Positions 5,985 to 13,900 of a stretch of 16,576 nt of DNA are shown here, one piece after another. How positions within the stretch are numbered: position 1 is the stretch's first letter; each line of letters opens with the position of its first letter. The stretch comes from Gammaproteobacteria bacterium (lineage in GTDB: Bacteria; Pseudomonadota; Gammaproteobacteria; DSM-16500): positions 14,945 through 31,520 of the forward strand of contig JABDEF010000010.1 in assembly GCA_013287235.1 (NCBI GenBank), given 5' to 3'. The notes under the pieces are model-generated. The model saw only the letters and a program-made list of their open reading frames with translations. It had not been told where the DNA came from and searched no databases. The position numbers and the translations under genes are program-made.

Positions 5985-7625
5985 TCATTCATTTATCACT
6001 AAGACACTGGACAAGGTTTTACCTAATATATGATATTTGACATTGGCATATCGTGATGTGAACGTATTAAAATCTTGCATTCGCATCATCGCATAAACCC
6101 TTTGATGGCTTTCCCAGAGTTTTTTGAAATTATTTTCATCCATCAACCAATCATGTGCATTTTGATAATTCATGCCATTCCTAAACAATTTACGACTTTC
6201 GACAACGTAAATTTTTTCTTGAAGATAAAAAGGCAAATCTTGAAAATAATGATGATAGACAACGACTTTATCATTTGGTTTTAATAAAGGTTTTAAGAAG
6301 TGAGAGAGAGTTTTAATGGATTGCGTGTCTAAATATATCATGGCATTTTTTAATATCACGAGCGTTAGTGATACCGTAAGAAAGGTAGAAATGAGCGCCT
6401 GCGTATAAAGATTTTTTTTTGCAAAGATCAAACTAATAAAAGAACCCGTAAAAAGAATACCTGAGACAGCCCATAGGTGGTAGATGGAAATTTCTTTATT
6501 TGGAATTGGCCAATATTCGGGTAAAAAATCCAATGTTAATGCCAATATACACATAAAAATAAAGATCAATGTAAACTCAAATTTTAATTCTTCATGAGAA
6601 GGTTTATCTAATTGATGAGAGATATATTTTGCGGTTAATAACGCGAGTGGAGGGATAGCAGGCAAAATATAAGAAGTTAATTTAGACGTTGCAATCGTAA
6701 AAAAAATTAAAATAACCATCGCCCATATTAAAAGAAAATTATCATTTTTAGAGCGCGCGTATTGAATCGTTTTTGGCAAAAATACAATCCATGGAAAAAA
6801 GCCCATGCATAACACAGGCAAATAAAACCAGAAAGGTTCCGGATGTCCAACCGTCTTTGTTGCAAAACGCAATAAATGATGTTTAAAAAAATAAATATAT
6901 AAAAATTCAGGATTTTTTAAGGTAACAATTAAATGCCAAGGCAATGCTATGCTTAAAAAAATGAATATGCACCAAGTGAAATAAACTTTTTTTAATAATT
7001 TATATTCTTTTACCCAAATCATCCAAAACAAAATGATCATCGCGGGTAAAATAATTCCGATCAATCCTTTGGAAAGTACTGCAAATCCAGATGAAGCCGC
7101 GGCCAGTGTCAAATATAAAAATCGAGCACGATTTTGAGCGTGAACACCCAATAAAAAACACCATAAAGTGATCGTTGTAAAAACGGCGACCGGCATATCT
7201 GTCGTGATATTTTGTGCAAATATAAAAAATAAAAGTGTGGTGCTTAAGATTAAAGCGGATAAAATACCTGTTTTTCGGTTATATATTTTTCTTCCTGTAA
7301 AATAGGTAAATAAACAAAGAAATAATGCAAGGACTGCGTTAACACTACGAAGCGACCAAATGGATACCCCACCTATTTTGATTGCAATGGTGCCTAACCA
7401 ATATAATAAAATGGGTTTTTCGAAAAATTTAATTTCATTGAGATAAGGGGTGATCCAATTTCTACTTGCTGCCATTTCTCGAATGATTTCAGCATAATTT
7501 CCTTCATCAGGCACAGTTAAAGGACGTGATCCTAAATAGATAAAAAATAATGACCCGGTGAATAAAGCAAGCAGGAAAAAATCTAATATCCAAAAATTAT
7601 TTTTTTTAAATAAATATATATTCAT
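5985..7625 (-). CDS. ArnT-like integral membrane glycosyltransferase (GT83/PMT type)
   Basis: A protein of about 546 aa with many hydrophobic segments, of the GT-C fold that transfers sugars from polyprenyl phosphate donors on the periplasmic side of the inner membrane. ArnT moves 4-amino-4-deoxy-L-arabinose to lipid A. After the first membrane span comes the family signature VPDEGNYAE, with the acidic pair probably catalytic, then WITPYLNEIKFFEKPILLYW, close to the ArnT pattern. The middle is a run of membrane helices and the C-terminal 100 residues are soluble. Related members glycosylate other lipids, so lipid A specificity is not assured. I chose the ATG at 7625 over the in-frame TTG at 7637. 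Neither has a good ribosome binding site, but a short upstream ORF with a strong one overlaps this start, so translation may be coupled. Confidence 0.83.
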   Translation of the reverse strand: MNIYLFKKNNFWILDFFLLALFTGSLFFIYLGSRPLTVPDEGNYAEIIREMAASRNWITPYLNEIKFFEKPILLYWLGTIAIKIGGVSIWSLRSVNAVLALFLCLFTYFTGRKIYNRKTGILSALILSTTLLFFIFAQNITTDMPVAVFTTITLWCFLLGVHAQNRARFLYLTLAAASSGFAVLSKGLIGIILPAMIILFWMIWVKEYKLLKKVYFTWCIFIFLSIALPWHLIVTLKNPEFLYIYFFKHHLLRFATKTVGHPEPFWFYLPVLCMGFFPWIVFLPKTIQYARSKNDNFLLIWAMVILIFFTIATSKLTSYILPAIPPLALLTAKYISHQLDKPSHEELKFEFTLIFIFMCILALTLDFLPEYWPIPNKEISIYHLWAVSGILFTGSFISLIFAKKNLYTQALISTFLTVSLTLVILKNAMIYLDTQSIKTLSHFLKPLLKPNDKVVVYHHYFQDLPFYLQEKIYVVESRKLFRNGMNYQNAHDWLMDENNFKKLWESHQRVYAMMRMQDFNTFTSRYANVKYHILGKTLSSVLVINE

Positions 7626-7698
7626 TATAGGAAGCAAACGCGGAAGTGCTGAATAACACTGCTATCATCGTGAGCAATGTCAATTGCTTAAATCTCAT
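7606..7698 (-). CDS. 30-aa signal-peptide-like ORF overlapping the transferase start
   Basis: An ATG at 7698 has an ideal AAGGAG (7706-7711) seven bases upstream and opens a 30-codon frame. The product MRFKQLTLLTMIAVLFSTSAFA is a near-perfect signal peptide with an AFA cleavage site, followed by only eight residues (SYNEYIFI). The frame ends 20 nt inside the glycosyltransferase gene. It may be the surviving 5' end of a secreted-protein gene whose body was deleted, or a leader ORF that couples translation to the transferase. A TTGACA hexamer at 7732-7737 lies upstream but lacks a good -10 at the right distance. The strong ribosome binding site makes chance unlikely; the role is unknown. Confidence 0.5.
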   Translation of the reverse strand: MRFKQLTLLTMIAVLFSTSAFASYNEYIFI

Positions 7699-7850
7699 GA
7701 AACGTCTCCTTACGCGGGTAAAAATCCTTAATGTCAATACTTTATTGGATTGTTTATGGAAGAGCAAGCTTTTTCGGAAGGCTGTTTTTAAGTCATAATT
7801 TAAGCTATTTTTGAGAGCCAAATAAAATGATTTGAGCAATCAGCTGCTTA

Positions 7851-7979
7851 TATCGCAAAAAAGATCCGAGTTTTCCAGGGCGGATGAGATGCGCTTTTTG
7901 CATTGTAATCCACCAAAATAGGCGGATTACGATGTAAAAAGTGCATCTCATCTGTCCTACATTCGCCTATCGCAAAAAA
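7851..7979. repeat. Palindromic element between 12-bp direct repeats (MITE-like)
   Basis: The arms 7883-7914 and 7921-7952 form a 32-bp stem around the 6-nt spacer AAAATA. Of four mismatches, three are G-U wobbles if transcribed from the plus strand and one is A-C. The block lies between two copies of TATCGCAAAAAA, at 7851-7862 and 7968-7979, which could be a target-site duplication. It is probably a small non-autonomous repeat or an RNA hairpin element. It fills much of the gap between the transferase operon and dusA. Confidence 0.65.
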
Positions 7980-8038
7980 TAACTTATAGAAGTAAAATAT
8001 AAATATGACAAGTAGAAACTTTTCATAAGGAGCTGCAT

Positions 8039-8089
8039 ATGATAAAGGCTCTATCGCTTTCTTTACTTGCTTGTACTTTTTCAAAATAA
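8039..8089 (+). CDS. 16-codon lipoprotein-leader-like mini-ORF
   Basis: AAGGAG (8027-8032) stands six bases before an ATG at 8039. The peptide MIKALSLSLLACTFSK resembles the start of a lipoprotein signal with an LLAC lipobox, then stops at TAA 8087-8089. It is too short to be a normal lipoprotein and is most likely a truncated gene start. Nothing else coding is evident from 7980 to 8146. Confidence 0.25.
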   Translation: MIKALSLSLLACTFSK

Positions 8090-8146
8090 ACATGATCTTG
8101 AAGTCACTTGTGTGCGCGGTGCGGGTTGAAAATTACAAAATTTTAT

Positions 8147-9112
8147 TTATTCTTGAGCAGATCTGACTTTTTCTAAGGCACTTTTTATCACATCAATACC
8201 ATAATTCGACGATTTTTCACTTAAACGCCGTCTCCATAGACGCCCACCTTTTTGACCATGAAATAGTCCAAGAATATGACGTGTGATATTAGATAATCTC
8301 ACATTTTCTCGTAATTCTTTTTCCACATAAGGGATGAGTTTTTCGATAATTTCAAAACGATCGAGAGGGATATGATGTTCTTTAAAATATTTTTCTTCGA
8401 TGCTGTGCAAAAAATAAGGATTTGCATAAGGAAAACGCCCTAACATGACGCCGTCTACTTTTGTTAAGTGAAAATCAATGGCATCTAACGTTGTGATGCC
8501 TCCGTTGATAATGATGGCTAAGTGGGGAAAATCTTGCTTGATTTGATGTACCATTTCGTATCGTAAGGGCGGTATTTCACGATTTTGTTTAGGGCTTAAT
8601 CCTTGTAACCACGCTTTTCGAGCATGGATGATGAAAACACGAGCGCCTGCATCTGCAATACGTCGGATGAATGCAGCGAGTGCTTCATAAGAATCGGTAT
8701 GATCAACCCCGATACGGCATTTAATGGAGACAGGGATCTTGATAGCATTTGACATGGTAGCCACACATTCTGCAACGAGGGCAGGTTGAAGCATTAAACA
8801 TGCGCCAAATTGTCCTGATTTTACTCTGTCACTGGGACAGCCGACATTCAAATTGATTTCATTAAACCCAAAATCCTCTCCCATTTTTGCGCAATCTTTA
8901 AGTTTTTCTGGATCGTTGCCGCCTAATTGCAATGCGATAGGATGTTCTTCTGATGAAAACCGGAGAAAGCGCTTGTAATCGCCGTGCAGCAGTGCACCTG
9001 TCGTGATCATTTCTGTGTAGAGAAGTGCATGTGGTGAAATCAATCGTAAAAAATACCGTTCATGGCGATCGGTATAATTCATCATGGGTGCAATGGAAAT
9101 AAGTCGATTCAT
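8147..9112 (-). CDS. dusA: tRNA-dihydrouridine synthase A
   Basis: This 321-aa FMN- and NADPH-dependent enzyme reduces uridines in the D-loop of tRNA; DusA targets positions 20/20a. The N-terminal TIM barrel begins with SIAPMMNYTDRHERY. It carries YTEMITTGALLHG, HPIALQLGG, and the catalytic Cys92 in INLNVGCPSDRVKSGQFGA, whose arrangement is characteristic of DusA. IIHARKAWLQGLSPK, INGGI and GVMLGR provide the substrate and phosphate contacts typical of the family. The C-terminal helical tRNA-binding domain includes RHILGLFHGQKGG. Length is normal. The start overlaps the stop of the carbonic anhydrase gene as ATGA (9109-9112), so the two are translated as one operon. Confidence 0.95.
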   Translation of the reverse strand: MNRLISIAPMMNYTDRHERYFLRLISPHALLYTEMITTGALLHGDYKRFLRFSSEEHPIALQLGGNDPEKLKDCAKMGEDFGFNEINLNVGCPSDRVKSGQFGACLMLQPALVAECVATMSNAIKIPVSIKCRIGVDHTDSYEALAAFIRRIADAGARVFIIHARKAWLQGLSPKQNREIPPLRYEMVHQIKQDFPHLAIIINGGITTLDAIDFHLTKVDGVMLGRFPYANPYFLHSIEEKYFKEHHIPLDRFEIIEKLIPYVEKELRENVRLSNITRHILGLFHGQKGGRLWRRRLSEKSSNYGIDVIKSALEKVRSAQE

Positions 9113-9708
9113 GCTTCTAACGGTTGATAAATGTTTTTCGAATGTGAATAAGTAAAAATTTGTCCCGTTTTAATATCAAAAAACCATAAATGAATAATTA
9201 ATTTTTTTTCTGTGAGATTTTCTTTAATCCAAGGGAACGTCAAACAATTTTGATAAGATTGATGCAGCGCTTCTTTCGCATAATCATCGAGATTTTGCAG
9301 GTTTTCTTTTGTTTCAATTAAGGAAACCCAATGGGTAATAAAATCATTGTCATTTGTTTTCTTTTGTAATGCTTGTATACCACCACATTGACTGTGTCCA
9401 AGTAAAATAAGGTGTTTAATTTTTAAAATGCGGATACCAAATTCTAAGGCGGCACTTGTTCCATGATGTGCTTCATCTTTTTCAAAAGGCGGAATAATAT
9501 TTGCTACATTGCGAACGACAAATAAATCACCGGGATCACATTGCAGTATCAATGCAGGATCGACACGGGAATCGCAGCATGCAACAACCATGACTTCAGG
9601 TTCTTGGCCATAATAAGAAAGATATTGCATGATAGATTGATCACCCAGCGTATATTTCTCTCTAAATAATTCGTAGCCTTCTAATATTTTTTTAAAACTA
9701 TTTTCCAT
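9109..9708 (-). CDS. can: Beta-class carbonic anhydrase
   Basis: This zinc enzyme of about 199 aa interconverts CO2 and bicarbonate in the cytoplasm. Counting from the upstream GTG at 9720, the zinc and catalytic residues are Cys48, Asp50 and Arg52 in ACCDSRVDP, then His109 and Cys112 in LGHSQCGG. The segments VVRNVANIIPP and GTSAALEFGI between them are standard for the beta class. I prefer the ATG at 9708: GAGTGAG lies about seven bases upstream of it, whereas the GTG at 9720 has no visible ribosome binding site. It is the upstream gene of an ATGA-overlapping pair with dusA. Confidence 0.93.
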   Translation of the reverse strand: MENSFKKILEGYELFREKYTLGDQSIMQYLSYYGQEPEVMVVACCDSRVDPALILQCDPGDLFVVRNVANIIPPFEKDEAHHGTSAALEFGIRILKIKHLILLGHSQCGGIQALQKKTNDNDFITHWVSLIETKENLQNLDDYAKEALHQSYQNCLTFPWIKENLTEKKLIIHLWFFDIKTGQIFTYSHSKNIYQPLEA

Positions 9709-9785
9709 GCGTTGACTCACTCAATAAAATCTGTTTCGATGATATACCTCGAGCGGGCATATTTCCATATTGAAAAGGATGTCAT

Positions 9786-10832
9786 ATGTTAAGAAATTTA
9801 TATTATTATTTTAACCGTATTGCGGAAAAGGCACAGAATCTCATCGCACCTAAGCCGATTGGACCACCGCCCCCTTTGGATAATAAAAACCCAAGTCACG
9901 AGGTTCCGCCATCCGTCCCAACAGAAGAAGTGCCTATTGTACCATCAAATCCACCCAAAATCCGCCCTCCAAAAAAGGTACGGTATACGACTGCTTATAA
10001 AAAAAACGTGACCGCTGCACTTGAGCTTCCTGTGACCAAAGAGCATTTAACGCAATTAAAAAAAGATCCCGATGCATTATTTAATATTTGTAAAGATAAT
10101 TTGAAAGAACATGCGTCACTGCGCGTTGATATTTATTTTTATCTTTTAATTGCAATTTACAATACGCAACTGCCGCTTAAACAAGGAGATACGATTTTAC
10201 AGCATGGAAGAGGTCGAAAAACATCAGAACGTCAAACGGTCACGCATGCTTGTCATAGCAATTTATTTCCAACATTAATTCATCCTGCAAGTGATGCAAA
10301 AGAAAGTATTTTTGCGAATACCCATTTTATGGATACCATGAACGCAACGGTTGAATTACCTGCTTTTGTGAATCAATTGGATATGATTCTTGAAGGAAAA
10401 ATAAAATATCCTTCGGAATTACGAAAAAGAGGTTTAGAGATTTTGCAAAATGTTGCGAATGGGAAATATGATCCGATTGAAGGATTTCAACTTTTTTTAA
10501 AAAAAACGCATCAAGTATTAGAATCTTTAGAATATGAAAATGTTAAATCAAAAAATAAAAGTTATCTGTCACGGACAAGCGGTGTATCAAAACAAATTAA
10601 ATTGCAATTATTAAATATTGTGAAAAACGGAACGTTTTTTTGTGAGAAAAAAGAAGATTTAAATACTTATTTTCAACTATTATTGAGATTGAATCCGAGT
10701 GAGATTGCTGAGTGCCGTAAAAATCCTGAATGGCAGAAAAAAATTTATAGCGAAAAAATGGAAATCATTAAAAAAGAGATTTTAGAAACGAAAAGTCGCG
10801 TGCCACATAAAATTCAAAGCAGGGTTATGTGA
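9786..10832 (+). CDS. Unknown 348-aa protein with proline-rich N-terminal region
   Basis: I do not recognise this protein. Its ATG has AAGGA seven to eight bases upstream, and it is transcribed away from the carbonic anhydrase gene. Residues 1-20 form an amphipathic segment (MLRNLYYYFNRIAEKAQNLI). Residues 22-64 are strongly proline-rich (IGPPPPLDNKNP, VPPSVPTEEVP, KIRPPKK), like flexible linkers or SH3/WW-binding stretches of host-directed proteins. The rest is predicted mostly helical and lysine-rich, with a central patch containing HGRGRKTSERQTVTHACHSN. No membrane span or export signal is evident. The C-terminus is basic. A secreted effector is possible but rests only on composition and on the neighbouring genes. 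Confidence 0.75.
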   Translation: MLRNLYYYFNRIAEKAQNLIAPKPIGPPPPLDNKNPSHEVPPSVPTEEVPIVPSNPPKIRPPKKVRYTTAYKKNVTAALELPVTKEHLTQLKKDPDALFNICKDNLKEHASLRVDIYFYLLIAIYNTQLPLKQGDTILQHGRGRKTSERQTVTHACHSNLFPTLIHPASDAKESIFANTHFMDTMNATVELPAFVNQLDMILEGKIKYPSELRKRGLEILQNVANGKYDPIEGFQLFLKKTHQVLESLEYENVKSKNKSYLSRTSGVSKQIKLQLLNIVKNGTFFCEKKEDLNTYFQLLLRLNPSEIAECRKNPEWQKKIYSEKMEIIKKEILETKSRVPHKIQSRVM

Positions 10833-10852
10833 TCCTAAGAGAGGCTATAGTG

Positions 10853-10900
10853 TTTCAGAGAAGTCTTTTGGTCGCTTTTTACCAAAAGACTTATCTGAAA
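10853..10900. terminator. Long bidirectional hairpin between convergent genes
   Basis: AAGTCTTTTGGT (10861-10872) pairs perfectly with ACCAAAAGACTT (10881-10892) around the loop CGCTTTTT. After one mismatch the stem continues with TTTCAGA (10853-10859) and TCTGAAA (10894-10900), 19 pairs in all. It lies between two genes that end facing each other, so it probably terminates transcription from both sides, although no uninterrupted T-run follows the stem. Confidence 0.7.
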
Positions 10901-10935
10901 TCCTATATTTACATTTATTTTAGTATTTTTCTTGT

Positions 10936-13900
10936 TTAGCGGCTTACGACTATGTTGGTTGTTTCCCTCGTTGAAGACATAGTGGAATTGCTCGATGACG
11001 AAGAAGATGAAGCGCTGCTAGATTCCTGCGTTGTAGGACTATACTCTGCATCTTGGACGGCCAAAGCAAAGGATTCATCATCATTGCATGGAAGGATGTT
11101 AGAGGGTGAGAATTTTTTTTCATCGAGAGTATTAGATGAAAAATAGCAGAATGCATTATTAGATGAATAAAATGGATATTTATTGGTGGATTCTATTGTT
11201 TGATTTGAAAACTCAGCCTCTTGCAGTTTTGCTGCAAGCGCTGCATCGTTAGCAATATCTGTCGTGTTGGTGAAAATAGAGAGCCCGTTTAAAGGCGAAG
11301 CTTGCTGTTTTTCTTCTGTCTTATTAAAATTTTCTTGCAAGAATTGAGTAAATTGGGCTCGATATTCTTGCTCAGTATCTATAGAGTATTTGATTAGACG
11401 AGCAGAAACAAGATCCGAAAATCGCTTCTTAGAACAGATTATTTTATTATTAGAAAATGTATTTACCTCATCCATGCAAAATTTCACTGCATAATAAAAT
11501 TTTTCAGTTAATTCGTTTTTGTTGTTTTCAGAAGAATTCACGAATAACGATTGTATGAAATTTGACATATGTTCAATAATGGTCTTCTTGCATATATCGT
11601 CTTCTCCTAGAGAAATATCATTTAATTTAAGATGAAATTCCAATACTTCCATTAAAAAAGCTTGAAGATGAAGTTTTGCTTCCGGAAAACATTTATCTCG
11701 AATTAATCCAATGATTTCTAAATAGCAAGATTTTTTTAAGTACATATTATCATATCGACGAGAAAAGAATTCTTTAATATAATCGGGGTCAAATAAGGCT
11801 TTAGATGCATTTGGTCCTATTTTTGATATCCCTAATTCCCGTTGTGCAAATTTACAATCTTTAAAAGTACGTGCAAAAAATTCATGAAGATGCATATCAG
11901 GATCACTCAAATCGGGTAATCGTGTTTCAAAGCAGTCTTCCTCAAAAATCTTTTTTATACCTTGGTAGTGATAAACATTTGCATAAAGTCCATTTTTGAG
12001 AGGAATGTGTAAAACATCGTTATCACCACTAGCAATTTTTTCTTCAGATAATATAATTTCAGAGTTTTTTAAATCAGAAAGATTAGTGCTAACATATTCT
12101 GGAGATGTTCTGAGGGTTATTTCATAGGACATGCGTGATCCATCCGCTCTTTTGCGATGGCAAACAAAATTTTGATGATAAGGATTAGGTAAATCGTCCG
12201 TTATGGTAAATCCAAAATTTTGTAAAATCTTTTTAATGTTGCCAGATTCTACTCCTTCCTTGTCATATGGGATATAAAAATCGATATCTTTAATTTGAGA
12301 AGAAGACAAGGGCTTGTCAGGGCGTACATATTGTTGTATCGCAAGCGCATTGACACTGGAGCGCATGATTAAAGAACATTTATATTTTGCAAGTTCTTTT
12401 TGAAGAGCATGTATCCACTCTAATTCTGTCGCAAAAGTAAATGCTTCACCTTTCTTTAACCCAATCTCTAACTCAGCGATGGTGCGTGAATTGTTTCCCG
12501 AAGAAGGAAATGCCGTTTTGATAAAAAACGTTTGAAATGCGCGAGCACCATTAGGAGGTGTATTATCAATAGAAGCAGGGACTGATAAAACTTCTTTTTT
12601 ATCATTGATTATATTGAGTTTTGGTTTAACATTCCTATTTTGTTTAGCTCTTTCTTTTTCATTTTTCTCTAATAATTTTTTTGCCTTTTGATGTGTTTGA
12701 TTAGCAATTTTACGAGCATTTGTTGTTCTGGTAATCAAATCTTTATTTCCTAATTTTTTAGCACTATAATAAGTTGATAGTGCGTTTTGTAAGTTAATCC
12801 TGGTTTTTTCGAGTAATATTTTAATCTTTTGAATACCAGCATCTTTTTTTTCTAATGAATCCTGGTTTTGCTTATTTTCGTTTATCACAGCTTTTAAGTT
12901 TTCTTCAGTCTTTTGAATGGCGAAGTCGTCTAATGATTTTTTTTCTGCTACTATTTTTTCTTGAATTTTGTCAGGAATAGGCTCGAGAATTTTTTTTGCT
13001 TTGTTTAAACTTTTATATATTTTTTTCTTCAACTTGCTATGCCGATGGTTTTTTTCCGGTATTTTTTCTAAAGTCGGTTCGTGTTCTATATTATTTATAC
13101 GCTTGATAATATCATAATAATGATTATTCGATATTTTGTCTTCTCCAGCAATTTTTTTTGCTTCTGAAAGGATAGTAGTAACATTTACTTTTAAAGAATT
13201 CCATTTTGAATCTTCTTGAGTGGGTGGTTTTTTTTCTGTATTTTTTTCTTTTATTTTCTTTTGTTTTTTGGGTTTTTGAGCGACTTTTCGAGGTATAGGT
13301 TTTGAACTTCTTTTAGGATCTGTTTCTACTTCTTGTTCTTCTAGTAATTGAATGTATTTGTTTTCTTTTTCTTTTAAGCGTTCAACAATTTTTTGCAGGC
13401 ATTCTTGAGTTTTATGATATATTTCTTCCTCTGGTGTGGTTAATGAAAGAGCTTGTTCAAAAACTTTTTTGGCCTCAAGAAGATCGTTTGATTTCATTAA
13501 TTTTGTCGCATGCGAATGATAAAAATCAACTTCTAATTTTTTTGGCATAGGGAAATATTCTTTTAATGTTTTAATTAGTTGTGTAGCGAAGTCGTGTTTT
13601 TTGAGCATGACTTTTCGCAGCTCAGTATATACAAATCTAATATCTTCTTCTCTGTAATTATTTTTATTATTAATTAATATATCAATTGCTGCTTTTAAAT
13701 CTTTCATTCCTTTTTTATCATCTGAAGAATGTAAATAGCATAAGCCGCGGTGCAATAGAGGGATGGCGGTTATATTTTTATCGAGGTTATATTTCGAACA
13801 TAGATGATAGTATTCAATAGCTTTATCATGCTGCATAAAATAGCGATTTATAATTAATTTTGAATACTCTTCATATCTTTTTAAAAAAGTTTCATTTTTA

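Noticed and set aside
7848..8093. 81-codon minus-strand ORF
   Set aside because: About half of it is the translation of the palindromic repeat at 7883-7952; no ribosome binding site was noted and it resembles no family I know.
9721..9785. Divergent promoters between the carbonic anhydrase and the 348-aa gene
   Set aside because: Some promoter must exist here, but no -35/-10 pair with acceptable spacing stood out on either strand.
10853..10900. Part of a CRISPR or repeat array
   Set aside because: It is a single long hairpin between converging genes with no repeated units or spacers; a shared terminator is simpler.
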